A DNA stretch of 64,000 bases. Source: Phocoena phocoena. Lineage: Eukaryota; Chordata; Mammalia; Artiodactyla; Phocoenidae. Below the pieces are notes generated by a model. The model worked only from the letters and a program-made list of their open reading frames with translations. It had not been told where the DNA came from and did not search any database. The stretch is taken from assembly GCF_963924675.1 (NCBI RefSeq), contig NC_089221.1, forward strand, positions 91,947,835-92,011,834. Reading direction: 5' to 3'. Made by a program: the position numbers and the translations under genes. Of this stretch, positions 35,461 to 46,655 are shown piece by piece (the stretch's first letter is position 1; the number at the start of each line of letters is the position of its first letter).

Positions 35461-38375
35461 CCTAGTTTTCTTCGGTGAAACTGAAAAAAAAAAAAAAAAA
35501 AAAAATCAAGAAGATCAAATATATACAAGCTAAAGCTGGTCACACTCCAATTTTTAATGCAGAGAATTGAGTTTAAAGTTGACTAGTCATCTCTGATTAT
35601 GCAAATATTCTTACTCATTCGGGTTTCTGTTAAGGTAACCATCTCTCTGTTGGCCCAGGAATTTCAGTGCAAAAACCTTAATAGTCCTGAGCAAACTGGG
35701 AGGGTTGGTCACCTTGTTTCTGGTGCCGATACCAAGTTTTGTTTTTAATTTTGCAGTAGGAAATTTTTTTACTAAAGCAAGGCTGACTGATCATTAGAAA
35801 CCTTTTTCTCTTTATAGGCTAAGTCTCTCGCCTGTGTTATCTGTCTTCCACTTAAGATTTGAGTCTGCACACCATCACTGTGTACGCAACGCTTAACACT
35901 TAATAATTTGTGAACCTGATGTTCTGGGTCGTTGTAGAAGAGGTGACAACTGTGCCGTTGTTAGTGATGGGGAAACTGAGTCAAGGAAAAGCGCAACATT
36001 TCTAATGGCCATGGGAATCCACAGCACCTGAATCAGCATTTAGGCCTTGGGTCTGTGCTTGGAAATGTAAACAAAGCCCTCTCTGATAAAAATATTTCCA
36101 TTATGTTGAAGTAAACATCCTTGGTCATTTAAGTAGTCCTGCTGCAGTCAAGGACTTGGTTAAATTGCTTAACTAAGCAAGACTAATTGATGGAGCATTT
36201 AATGAAGCACATATTTTTATCCTTAGCAAACTGTTAATTTTCCTCAAGGAGAGATTAAATTAAGCCCATATATGCCACCTTTTTATTTGTATATTTGTTT
36301 TGCAGGGAAATCTCAGAGGTAAAGCGAAATAGTTACCTTTCTGTCAATAGTTTTTCTTAACATCTATTTTGGTAGTATTTGGGCCTTTTAATTTAAAGAG
36401 CAAAGAAGTACAGGGCTACTTGGAAGGTAAGGGGCGGAAGTTAGGGATGTAGCTCAGGTCACATGGAATTTGGTATTGGAATTTCCATTTCTCAACTTTC
36501 TAAGCAGGGGCCTTGTTACCATACTCTCTGCCTCCTCGAGTAAGTTGAAAAGTTAAAATGGGCCTCGATTCAGAAACCATGAATCATCTCTGTATCCCAT
36601 TAGGTGGGGTGGGGTAAAGAGAGTCGGGGAGAGATTGGGGTGGGTGCAAAAAGGATGACCTGTCGCTATCTTTGGAGCCTGGAACTTCTTTTCCTTATGA
36701 GGTCAGCTGTTGGGAACTAGACTGAGTGCTTTATTTTCTTTATCCTTCATTTTGCCTATCCTTTTTCATCATAATTGGAACGAATTTGATGTGTCCCCAA
36801 GGTAAATTTTGGAATTCTGTCAGTGAAAGGCCGGGTCCAGCTCCTCAAATCAACACCCATGCGTCAATCGGCCTTCTCCCCCGATTCTGTTGCAATGAGC
36901 TTAAGTGAGTGCCTCCCATGTTGGGATGTCCAGACACCCATGACCCAAAGGTGAACAGCCCTGTTATCCATTACTGACTCTCAGACTGATTACATGTGTT
37001 ACTACTTATGCTTATATAAGAAGGATAAGTTGAAATTGCTAAAGAAGGAACCTATTTTTATTTTGTCTTGAATAAGTCATAAGCAAAATTTTTTTAGCAC
37101 AAAAGTGATGAAAGCAATCTAGATCTAGCTCCTTCAGGTACCCTTATTTAGCATCCTAAGATTTGTCATGAATGGAAGCAAATTTTGTTAAACAGCCCTT
37201 CTCTTCCATCTCTCCCCACCAAAACATTTTCTTATGCTCTCTTCCTTCTATAGTGAAGCTTCTTATACGTTTCAGAATTTCAAAATGCAGTTGTACTTCA
37301 GACAAAATACGTGGGCATGTTTTGGTACTGAGCTCTGTGTACTCTGTTGGCTTATCTCTGAACTAGGTCTTGCAGTGGTGAAAGAAAAATAAAAGCAATC
37401 TGTCAGTGGGGTGTTATCGCTACCCTTCTAGTAATCATCTTTATTGCCATTCATTTCTTCTGATTGCTGCTCTGACATTTCCATGAAAATTGCCGAGGGC
37501 AGCTGAACTAGATAAATTAGGCCCTTTCTGACCAAATAAATGACCATTGACATTTTGGCAGTGCTAACCTCATTTAACAGTATTAGCCAGGAGTCCTGCT
37601 TTTAGGAAAGCTCCATCGTGGGCATGTGACTGTAGGTTGGGGCAGGTAACGACCTTCCAGCTCCTAATTAGCAATAGTAATAAATGGCAAACACTTTGTG
37701 GGAGTCCCTGAATAACATTAATCAGATGTAGAGCACTACCACAGGTTAACAGTTTGTTTCACTGTCAATGTGGAAAAAACACATTATGCTAAAGTTATGA
37801 AGGAAGTGCCTTTTTGATGTGTTATCATGGCAGTAGTGAAATTCCAGAGATGGGAGTTGAGCCACATAAGCATTCTTTATCCTTCAGGTTTTCTTTGAGA
37901 AAGCTTATGGCAAAGAGTTCATTGGCCTCTGGTTCCCCGAGGTAGAGCCTGCTGGAGTCAAGGGGCCCAGTCCCCACCTGGAGAGAGAGTGTAGTGCTCT
38001 GATGCTGGGGAAGGAACTTGCCTTCTGGAGTTGCAAGGCTTTTTGTAAGCAGAGAACCCGTATTCCCTGTTTCCCTCCAGCCTGCGAAGCTGGTCTGACT
38101 TCTGTTCTTCATCCCTGTCTTCTCTGTCCCGTGCTCACCCACCCTAGTCCTGTTAACTTCCATTGTTCCTTTCACTGTTTCTAATTTTTGCTGCCATTCT
38201 CCGTTTGTCTCTCCGGTACTCTTTGCATCTTCCTTGCCTTCTCATCTTTGAGAAGAAAGTCTGACCCTTACAGATAACACCAGTCAGTGTTAATACTCCT
38301 GTCCAATCAAGATAACATTGGGTATAACTGTTGGCCTCTCCAAGCTGATCTGTCTTAGCTGATGTTTCTTTCTTT
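35461..38375. other. Repeat-poor intron block
   Basis: About 2.9 kb. A pure A run lies at about 35485-35504 and a possible MIR trace at 35960-36010. The rest is unassigned, without exon signals. Confidence 0.4.
36606..36644 (+). other. Candidate G-quadruplex tract
   Basis: Four GGGG runs (36606-36609, 36611-36614, 36626-36629, 36637-36640) and a GGG at 36642-36644, separated by loops of 1, 11, 7 and 1 bases. This fits a loose quadruplex pattern on the + strand. Confidence 0.45.
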
Positions 38376-38376
38376 C

Positions 38377-39320
38377 TTTTTTTTTTTGTATATACTGCAA
38401 TTTTATTTCAATCACACAAAGTTAGCGTGTAGGAAATGTAAATGAAAGTACAGTAAAAATAGCAGAGAACCAAAAAGTCTAAAAAGGAAGTACACCTAAA
38501 ACATGAGAATTCAACATTCATTAGTGTTTCATCTTCAGTTTTGATTGACACTTGATGCTTGCAAATTTTGAAACAAACTTTGAGATCGTGATGACTATTC
38601 TGTAGAGATTCCAGCACCAGCGCTAAGATTTGTACATTCAGTTTGTTTGCATAGTGTATAGGACAGATTTGTCACAGGTCAGATCACACAGTGTTGAAGG
38701 AAAGAAGTACCTTCCTGTAATTAGAAAGAATCCCCTGAACCGCACTCAGCTTAAGACATCCAGCATACAAGAGCACGAAAGCCGTCATAATTACGTGGCT
38801 CCAAGGAGCATAGTTTCGATGAGGACAGTAACCTAAGCTTCTGTTTCCCATTTTAATTACTGAAATCTCTAACAATGACAAAGCGGTCACATAGGACAGT
38901 AAATGTATACAGTAATTCAGTCAAACTTCTTGGAAAGAACACATTTTAGCTGAAGTTTCCTTCCCCTTAAACTGTTTGGAACCATTCCAGAAGCCAGTTA
39001 CAATAGTTTGCAGATAACCAGAGATTAATGGGTGATTTAAGAAAAATCCATTTCCCAAACGAAGAAGTTTTTCTTTTGCCGTCAGCTTCCAGAGTGTTAC
39101 ATTAGACAGTACATGGGTGAACTGTTGTTTCTAGGAGCTCAGGATCATCTTTAATGGTAGCTAAATCGAGTGACACTTTGTGTATAACGGTATTCTAGAG
39201 CTACTGGATGGAAGGAGGGCACAGAAAAAGTAACACCATCTACCTGCCCGAGCTGTCTTTTGACCCTCACTGGGAGACAGAATGCAAAATTGGCTTCTCT
39301 TGTTATCTAAGTATCAGGTG
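38377..39320 (-). pseudogene. Probable processed-pseudogene fragment, parent unknown
   Basis: A T run at 38377-38387 is followed by tttatt at 38402-38407. On the minus strand this reads as AATAAA, about 14 bases, then poly(A): the 3' end of a reverse-transcribed mRNA. Upstream on that strand is long UTR-like sequence. Near 39100-39190 one frame reads IHKVSLDLATIKDDPELL and continues to a stop, with another stop just upstream. I could not name the parent gene or find a TSD, and the 5' boundary is a guess. Confidence 0.45.
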
Positions 39321-39556
39321 AATCATACAGACTTATAAGTGATAGGTGTTGAGAGAAACAACATTGTGGTCTGGAATGGTCAAGGGAAATTGGTGAAGAT
39401 GGTACATCCTGAAGGACTTCCCGTAAGCAGGAAGAAGGAATTCCTGGTGGTGCTGTATGGGTTTGGGAGAGCTGAGCAGACTAGCATGATGAGGTGGGAC
39501 CTCCAGATGAAGGGGGAGAGGGTAGGGTTCAGCTTGCCTCCTGAGGACCTCTGTGT

Positions 39557-39584
39557 ATTCCATGCTGAATACACAGCATGGAAT
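39557..39584. repeat. Short perfect hairpin
   Basis: attccatgctg (39557-39567) and cagcatggaat (39574-39584) form an 11-bp perfect stem around a 6-base loop, extendable by G-T pairs. Confidence 0.85.
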
Positions 39585-39639
39585 GTATTTCATTCCATTC
39601 CATAGTTGGGGACTAATATCATTGGCTACTCTAGGAAAA

Positions 39640-39905
39640 ATCATTACAGCGTTTTAGCAGGAAAGTGGTGCAGGAAAATGGTGCTTTGCAGAAGAGGAAT
39701 TTTGAACCTCCCTGCGTAGGAGTGATTGGATAGGGAGATGTGGCGCTCAGGAAAAAGAGTTAAGGAGTTGTCTCAGTAACCCAGGTTGGTAAAGACTAGG
39801 TTTGTATTAAGGTGGAAAAAGTGTTGGTTGCAAGAGTGACAGGATTGTGTGAGTAAGAGATTGTGAAAGAATGGAGCAGAGTGGAAGATGTAGCTGAGTT
39901 GTTTT
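39640..39905 (-). mobile_element. L2 ORF2 fragment
   Basis: The reversed L2 order is visible on + as cattacagcgttttagcagg and gtaacccaggttggtaaaga. It ends at a T run (39901-39919). Confidence 0.5.
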
Positions 39906-39967
39906 TTTTTTTTTTTTTAAATCATCCATTCCACTTTATTTCATTCTACTTTAAAATCAGTTCTGTT

Positions 39968-40312
39968 GGACTTCCCTGCTGGCGCAGTGGTTAAGAATCC
40001 GCCTGCCAGCGCAGGGGACACAGGTTTGACCCCTGGTCCCAGAAGATCCCACGTGCCATGGAGCAGCTAAGCCCGTGCACCACAACTACTGAGCCTGTGC
40101 GCTAGAGCCCGTGAGCCACAACTCCTGAGCCCATGTGCCACAACTACTGAAGCCCACGCACCTAGAGCCTGCGCTCTGCAACAAGAGAAGCCACTGTAAT
40201 GAGAAGCCCGTGCACCACAATGAAGAGTAGCCCCCGCTCACCACAACTAGAGAAAGCCCGCACGCAGCAACGAAGACCCAACACAGCCAAAAATAAATTA
40301 ATTTAAAAAAGA
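39968..40312 (+). mobile_element. Long-form CHR SINE
   Basis: About 345 bp: a CHR head (gacttccctgctggcgcagt), then the extended body with cacaactactgagcc-type units, agagaaagcccgcacgcagc and an A-rich tail. Short TSD ttctgtt at 39961-39967 and 40313-40319. Confidence 0.92.
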
Positions 40313-40394
40313 TTCTGTTATTTAAAAAAATCAATTGTTTCAGCAGACATATCTTGTTTATTAGATGTTACATATAAATATAGAAGATATTTTA

Positions 40395-40632
40395 ATAGCT
40401 CTGTTGAGATATTCATACATGATAAAATTTATCTAAAGTGTGCAATTTCACGGTTTTTGTATATTCACAAGAATGCGTAACCATCACCACAATCTAATTT
40501 TAGGGTATTTTCATCATCCTGGAAAGAAACCCCATCAGCAGTCACTCCCTGCCTCCCACCCCCCAGGCAACCGCAAATTCTCTGTCACTGAGGATTTGCC
40601 TGTTCTAGAAGTCAGATATTCTGTGGCCTTTT
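40395..40632 (-). mobile_element. Old L1 3' end, left part of a split copy
   Basis: Reversed L1M 3' UTR. Landmarks on + are taaccatcaccacaatctaa and gaggatttgcctgttctaga. It continues at 40967 after the SINE. Confidence 0.75.
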
Positions 40633-40966
40633 TAAAAAAACAAATTTATTTATTTACTTATTTTTGGCTGCACAGGGTCTTTATTGCTGCTCACGGGCTT
40701 TCTTTAGTTGCGGTGAGTGGGAGCTACTCCTCGTGGCAGTGTGCGGGCTTCTCATTGCTGTGGCTTCTCTTGTTGCAGAGCATGAGCTCTAGGCACGCGG
40801 GCTTCAGTAGTTGTGGCTTGTGGTTCTAGAGCACAGGCTCAGTAGTTGTGGCGCACGGGCTTAGTTGCTCCGAGGCATATGGGATCTTCCTGGTCCAGGG
40901 CTCGAACCCGTGTCCCCTGCATTGGCAGGCGGATTCTTAACCACTGCGCCACCAGGGAAGCCCCTA
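40633..40966 (-). mobile_element. Long-form CHR SINE splitting an L1
   Basis: About 334 bp in reverse. TSD tgtggcctttt flanks it (about 40622-40632 and 40967-40977). It inserted into the older L1 and lies in opposite orientation to the long CHR copy 320 bases upstream. Confidence 0.93.
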
Positions 40967-41045
40967 TGTGGCCTTTTGTGATTAGCTTCTTTCACTTAAG
41001 GTAATGTTTTCCAGGGTCATCCATTTTGTAGCCTGTCTCAGTGTG
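40967..41045 (-). mobile_element. Old L1 3' end, right part
   Basis: Continues the copy at 40395-40632 with ttagcttctttcacttaagg and ccagggtcatccattttgta. Confidence 0.7.
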
Positions 41046-41124
41046 TAGCTGGGCTGGGACTTGACCGTCGAGCAGGTGGGAAATGGTGCCTCTGACAGAA
41101 AGCAGCCCAGAGGTGGGGTGGCCA

Positions 41125-41205
41125 TGCCCCACCTGCCAAATGGGAATGACAGCAACCATCCTCTTTACTTCCAGAGTTATTCTGAAGATCAGATCACGTG
41201 TATGA
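41125..41205 (+). mobile_element. MIR SINE fragment
   Basis: The MIR-like centre ccaaatgggaatgacagcaa is followed by ttattctgaagatcagatca. Confidence 0.45.
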
Positions 41206-41274
41206 ACGTCTGTTGATCTATTTATTTCATATAAACTTAGAAATCTTCGTGGCATATTTTGCTGAAGACAAGTT

Positions 41275-41540
41275 TTAGGGGTAAGGGGATGAAATTGAGA
41301 CGTCAGTACATTTGGGTTGATGGTAGCACATGTGTGAATTGCCGGGCTGAAGAGCCTCTTGGGAACTCATGCTGGTGGAGTCCCTGAGGACTGATGAGAT
41401 TGTCCAGGGCAGAGAGGTTAAAGAGGGAAGAGCAGAGGACTGAGATGTGAAGGAGGCCTGTTGGCGGACAGTAGGAAGAAAAGAGCTGCAGAGAAGGAGC
41501 GCAAAACCGGTCCTGCTGGAATGGTGTAATAATGGAGTCA
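41275..41540 (-). mobile_element. L2 ORF2 fragment
   Basis: On + the order ctgatgagattgtccagggc, aagagggaagagcagaggac follows the reversed L2 reverse-transcriptase region. Confidence 0.5.
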
Positions 41541-42131
41541 TTGCTAAGTTTTCTTAATTAGCTAACTGTTGGCCAAGTCCAGTCTGTGCAGGATTCTCTG
41601 GCCCAGTTTATTCTTGGCCCAAGCCCCTTTGCTAACTGGGCAGAGATTTAGGCCCTTATTTAAAAAACAAAGTGAAACAAAACAATGAAGTGCCCCGGGC
41701 TTGAAATGTGACCTGCTTCCCAGGCCAAGATTCCACTACCTAGTGTGCTGGCTGGAGCTGCATGCCTGATCTCTTTGAGCCTTAGGTTGTTTTTGTCTCA
41801 ACCTGATAGCTCCTTTGCTGGGAGGTTGAAGACCACCACCAAGGCAACAACCTGTGCACAAAGGCTTTGTAAGTGCTAAAATGTCCTTGGAAGTAAGGGA
41901 GTGGTGCTCTTCCATCCATTGCCTGCCCCTCTCCCAAGTAAATACAAAGCAAGGCTGATGGAAGATACTGGGAATTTCCCAAGGGCTGCCTCTGTAAGGA
42001 GCTCTGCAGTGTTGGGTAATGCATCTTTAAGTAGTGTAATTGATTGGAGGTGGTGGGCACCTGAACCAGGACCCAAAAGTTAGATATTTTTCAGTTTTCC
42101 AGGAGAAGGAATGAAGTGGAGACATAAAAAA
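41541..42131. other. No gene seen
   Basis: Unassigned intron DNA. Overlapping frames on both strands at 41782-42083 are shadows of one another. Confidence 0.4.
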
Positions 42132-42140
42132 GAAGCTCAG

Positions 42141-42479
42141 GGCTTCCCTTGTGGCGCAGTGGTTGAGAATCCGCCTGCCAATGCAGGGGACACGGGTTCG
42201 AGCCCTGGTCAGGGAGGATCCCACATGCCGTGGAGCAGCCAAGCCAGTGCACCACAACTACTGGGCCTGCACTCTAGCATCCGCGAAGCCACAGCTACTG
42301 AAGCCTGTGCACCTAGGGCCCATGCTCCGCAACAGGAGAAGCCACCGCAGTGAGAAGCCTGCGCACCACAATGAAGAGTAGCCCCGGCTCACTGCAGCTA
42401 GAGAAAGCCCGCATGCAGCAACGAAGACCCAACGCAGCCAAAAATAAATAAATTAAATAAATAAATTAAAAAAAAAAAG
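42141..42479 (+). mobile_element. Long-form CHR SINE
   Basis: About 339 bp, with canonical head (ggcttcccttgtggcgcagt), B-box gggttcgagcc, extended body and an aaataaataaatt-type tail. TSD gaagctcag at 42132-42140 and 42480-42488. Confidence 0.94.
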
Positions 42480-42488
42480 GAAGCTCAG

Positions 42489-43403
42489 TTTTTCCTGGAC
42501 TTTGGCAGTGGACCAAGGGTTTTAATAAAAGTTGAAATCAAATCCCTGAGATGCCCCATAGTGTGAGAGTCTTATTAGCCTTGTCCTTGGAAGGAGACTT
42601 ACTCTCTCTCCTTCTAAATTTACATAGCTTGTTCTCCCCGCCTATATGATGGCAGCCCAAGTGGATGCTTAAAATATTACCTAGGTCTCCCTGTCCTCAT
42701 TTGCTAGGCACCACTCCATACTCCATTTATGCTGCTATGTTAGGCCCTATAAACTTGGCCCATCTCTCCTGTGCACTTGGAAATGGAATATGTTCTACTC
42801 CTAGTCTGTCTCTGAATCATGGGAGCTGTTAACTCTGGAGACCTATGAACTGGGAAGGGGCTGGTCTGCAATGAGGGAAGGAACCAGGAGATGTGCAGAG
42901 AAGGACACAGTCCAGAGATGAGCTCAAGTTCCTGCATGGCGCCCTGAAGCTCCAAGAGAGCCCTGTGTACTTAGAACGGATGAAAAGTGAGTTGGTTGAC
43001 TTTTTCACTTAAACTGTCTCAAGTTGTCTTGGGAACTTGCAACCCAAGGAGCCCTAACCCTGCTTTAGTAGTGGAAAGCAGCCTGAAATCTTTACAGCTG
43101 CTCTGAGGACCTACTGTAAGGTAAAGCAGGGGATGGACATAGGGGACTGAGTTACTGAAAATGTAGCCCCATAGAGGGGGCTGCTCTGCCCTTCCCTGAG
43201 CCGTCGATGAAGTTGGGGCACATCTGGTGACATCATAGCCTTGCTCTGAACTAGAAGGAGAAACATCTGTCAAAGGTACCAGTTGGGATAAAACGGCCAC
43301 TGTGTTGCTTTTCAGGACAATTGTCTGTCTCTGGGATTCATTTTGGAATTCATTCATTTCCAGTCTCAAAATGCTCAGACGCATGTAGGACTTGGGCCTG
43401 GAG
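42489..43403. other. No gene seen
   Basis: About 0.9 kb unassigned. The minus-strand frame at 43019-43438 has no recognisable domain and runs into the adjoining hAT element. Confidence 0.4.
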
Positions 43404-43955
43404 CAGGGGTAGGCACACATTTTTCTGGAAAGGGCCAAATAGTAAATATTTTAACTTTGGTGGGTCATGTGGTCTCTGTCACAACTACTCTGTCATTGTA
43501 GGGTAAACACAACCGTAGATAACATATAAACAAATGGGCGTAGCTGTGTTCCGGTATAACTTTATGTACCAACAATGAAATTTGAAATTTATATCTTTTT
43601 TTTTTTTTTTTCTTTTTTGCGGTACGCGGGCCTCTCACTGTTGTGGCCTCTCCTGTTGCGGAGCACAGGCTCTGGACGCGCAGGCTCAGCGGCCATGGCT
43701 CACGGGCCCAGCCGCTCCACGGCACATGGGATCTTCCCGGACTGGGGCACGAACCCATGTCCCCTGCATCGGCAGGCGGACTCTCAACCACTGCGCCACC
43801 AGGGAAGCCCTGTATCATTTTTGCATGTCATGAGATAATCTTTTGATTTTTTTTTCCAACTATTTAAAAATGTAAAAACACTCCTTAGCTTACAGGCCAC
43901 ACAAAAACACCCAGTGAGGTGGATTTGGCCCATGGGTTGTAGTTTGCAGACCCTT
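43404..43955. mobile_element. hAT-type non-autonomous DNA transposon, interrupted
   Basis: The ends are near-complementary (caggggtaggcacaca on the left, tagtttgcagaccctt on the right). The body follows a common MER element: ggaaagggccaaatagtaaa near the left, gatttggcccatgggttgta near the right. Removing the SINE at 43596-43810 leaves about 340 bases. No transposase sequence remains, and I did not find the 8-bp TSD. Confidence 0.65.
43596..43810 (-). mobile_element. CHR-2 SINE inside the hAT element
   Basis: A full-length reverse copy with a 23-base T-rich tail at 43596-43618. Any TSD is ambiguous because of the tail (tatc-T-run on both sides). Confidence 0.93.
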
Positions 43956-44407
43956 AAAGCGTGACATGGAAGCAGAGGGACGCGTGTGCTTTTATAATAG
44001 CTCAGGTGGATGAGAACAGTTTTCATAGAGTGTGAGTCCTGAATATTTTAACCCTTCCATTAACACCACCAGACCTCTGTGGGATAGATGGCTAGTATAG
44101 TAACTAACCCTTGACATAGAGGAAAGATTTTAAGTTCAGTGAGCTGGTTTTAGAACTGGGAGCTAATAATTTCCAGAGCTTTTAGGTGCTTGACTCATGA
44201 CTGAGGCCCTCGGCGCATTGCCAAGTGGAAACAGTGCTGTTTCCGCATATAAGCACGTATAGAGACATCAAGGCTCCTGAAATATTGTGTAATGCTTTAT
44301 GTGAAGCCCAGGTTAGAATTAAAGAGTTTAATTTTTCTGTAGTTTAGCCACTGAAATCCACATCTTCCCTTGCTCTTGAAAGATCTAAATATTGTGCTGT
44401 TTTTTTA

Positions 44408-45235
44408 AAAAAACTTTTATTGAGGTGTTATTGACAGTGAACTGCGCGTATTTAAGGTACACAGTTTGAGGGAATTCCCTGGCAGTCCAGTGGTTAGGAC
44501 TCAGCTCTTTCATTGCCGTGGCCCAGGTTCAATCCCTGGTCCGGGAACTAAGATCCCCGTAAGCCACCAGGTGCGGCCAAATAAATAAAGTAAGGTACAC
44601 AGTTTGAGAAGTGTATGTGTGTACGTGTGTGTATATATCTCCACGAAACCATTTCCACAATCAAGACACTGAACGTATCCATCACCCCCAAAAGTTTTCC
44701 TCTTGCCTCTCCCCTTCTCCATTCCTTCTCTTTCCTAGACAATTGCTGATCTGCTTTCTGTCACTCTACGCTAATTTGCATTTTATTGAATTTTATGTAA
44801 ATGGAATCTTACAATATGTACTATATTTTTGCCCTGGCTTTCATGCAGCATAATTTTTAGATCCATCCATGTCTCATGTATCAATAATTCATTCCTTCTT
44901 GTTGCTGAGTACATTGCATTGTGTAAATATATCACAGTTTGTTCATTCATCTGTTGAAGAACATCTGAACGGTTTCCATTTTGAGGACCTTACGCATAAA
45001 TTTGCTGTTAATGTTTCTGTATGGGTCTTTTTATGGACATATGTGGTATCATTTCTCTTGGGTAAAGACCTAGGAGTGGAATAGCTGGTCACATGGAAAG
45101 TATGTATTTAACTTTTTAAGAAACTTCCAAAATTGTTTTCCAAAGAGGTTGTACCACTTTCCATTCCCACCAGCAGCGTAGGAGGATTCTGGTTCCTCCA
45201 CATGCTCGCCAGCTAAGTGTGCTGGTTTAAGGAAG
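44408..45235 (-). mobile_element. Old L1 (L1M) 3' end, interrupted by a SINE
   Basis: Reversed L1M. Landmarks on + are cttttattgaggtgttattg, ttccacaatcaagacactga and ttgttcattcatctgttgaa. It contains the CHR-1 at 44471-44590. Confidence 0.85.
44471..44590 (+). mobile_element. CHR-1 SINE with 18-bp TSD
   Basis: A forward CHR-1 copy (ggaattccctggcagtccag head, gcggccaaataaataaag tail). The TSD taaggtacacagtttgag is perfect at 44453-44470 and 44591-44608. Confidence 0.96.
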
Positions 45236-45310
45236 TATTTTTAGTGGACATTTATGTTGTAAACTCTTTTAAATACAGAAAATCACATCCTCTAGAATCC
45301 CTTAATTTTT

Positions 45311-45448
45311 GTTTCCAAAGAGCACTAAAATCTGCATCTTTTTCCATTTCCAGAACATCCCTGTAAAAGGAGGTATTAGAGGACCGAATCAGATATGTGG
45401 CTTAGGCATCGTCATGTGGTTTGGCTTCCAGTCTGACCAGGGTTGTTA
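45311..45448 (+). repeat. Left arm of a long inverted repeat
   Basis: This 138-base arm is the reverse complement of 46194-46330 at about 87% identity by eye. The inner 33 bases (45416-45448) match without error, and gagcactaaaatctgca near the outer end also matches. It is not a family I recognise. Confidence 0.85.
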
Positions 45449-45540
45449 TTTTCTTTTTCTTTTTCTCTCCTTCAAACATAAGTCCACTGGCTTCCCTTTC
45501 TTTCCTTTTCTACTTCCTTCAGTTGTTTTGCTTTTGCCAC

Positions 45541-45575
45541 ATTGAGGTGTGAGGTGTGAGGTGTGTGGTGTGCGT
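45541..45575. repeat. Short GGTGTGA/GGTGTGT tandem repeat
   Basis: Four to five units of gaggtgt or gtggtgt in a row inside the spacer of the long inverted repeat. Confidence 0.75.
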
Positions 45576-45925
45576 CTCGATCTGTGTGGAATTGGTGTGT
45601 GAGAATCAAGCTGTTTCCTGTCGCACCATGAATGTCTCAGGAAAATTAAGATGCTCCTGGAGATCACCCCTGGGGTGATAGCTGTATTACAGTTTTCACG
45701 TTTCAGAGTGGCTTCCCTGCAGTAAAATTACTGCCGTCTTTTTGCCCTGTCCTCGAGTTATGTTAGTCTGAGAAATGAAATATTGCTGGAAATGTGTGCA
45801 TCTCAGTAGGAGTTTTAAGCAATTTGAAAGAGCCATGTCTTAACAGTGCCAATTTCGAAGCTTGCTAGGTGGAGGTTTGTTACAATGAACCCATAGCTCT
45901 TCAGCTGTCCAACTGAATCAGGGCC

Positions 45926-45945
45926 ACTATTGATTAATCAATAGT
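45926..45945. repeat. 20-bp perfect palindrome
   Basis: actattgattaatcaatagt equals its own reverse complement. The core attgattaatcaat resembles paired homeodomain (TAAT/ATTA) half-sites. It lies in the spacer of the long inverted repeat. Confidence 0.85.
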
Positions 45946-46193
45946 AACCCAGCTATGATTCCTGGGTATGGCAGCCAGTATCTGATTCAGAGTTAATGTA
46001 TTGAGAAGATGTCTCCTCTGGTATATTGCATTTCCTGGTCTTTTTGCCTTCAGCTTTCATTCCCATTAAGGGTTCTCCCTATCACAGTCTGTTACATTTA
46101 GCTGCAGTCCTCCCTAACTAGTCAAGTTAAAGCTGTCTGCTCTAACTCCAGCAGATGCTGCTAAACTGTTGGTTGTTTAAAAGAGACACAATG

Positions 46194-46330
46194 TAACAAC
46201 CCTGGTCAGACTGGAAGCCAAACCACCTGACTTTGTGTAAGCCACGCATCTGATTCGGTCCTTTAATTCCTCATTTTACAGGGGTGTTCTGGGAATGAAA
46301 AGACGTGCAGATTTTAGTGCTCTTTTAAAC
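46194..46330 (-). repeat. Right arm of a long inverted repeat
   Basis: Mate of the arm at 45311-45448, in opposite orientation. The perfect 33-base core is at 46194-46226. Mismatches and a one-base gap are spread through the outer part, as expected of neutral decay after a single duplication. Confidence 0.85.
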
Positions 46331-46655
46331 CAACACTCTAGTTGTTAGGGCCAGTCTCTTTGCTTGCTCTTTCCTACCTTGAGAACACTCTCCCTCTACC
46401 AGATGAAGAACTCTAGAGATTTAGGGTTTCTTACCAGCCCTTTTCTGCCAGGATGGTGGAGACAGTGGTGGTTGTTCTGCAGATTCACTGATGGCGCTGT
46501 GACTGACTTAGGTTTTCTTGAAGGGCATGGATGGAGAGTAGAAAAATACACAAGCGGGAAAAAAGCATTTCTGAAATTGAATTTTGAAAGCTGTTAGCCT
46601 TCATTTGCTTTCTGCATACACATTGAACCTTCTGCAAGGTCATGTTGGTTTAGAG

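Noticed and set aside
45311..46330. Explaining the long inverted arms as two ordinary MIR copies
   Set aside because: The arms contain a weak tgtaaaatgagga-like similarity to MIR, but two MIRs would not share about 87% identity with a 33-bp exact block.
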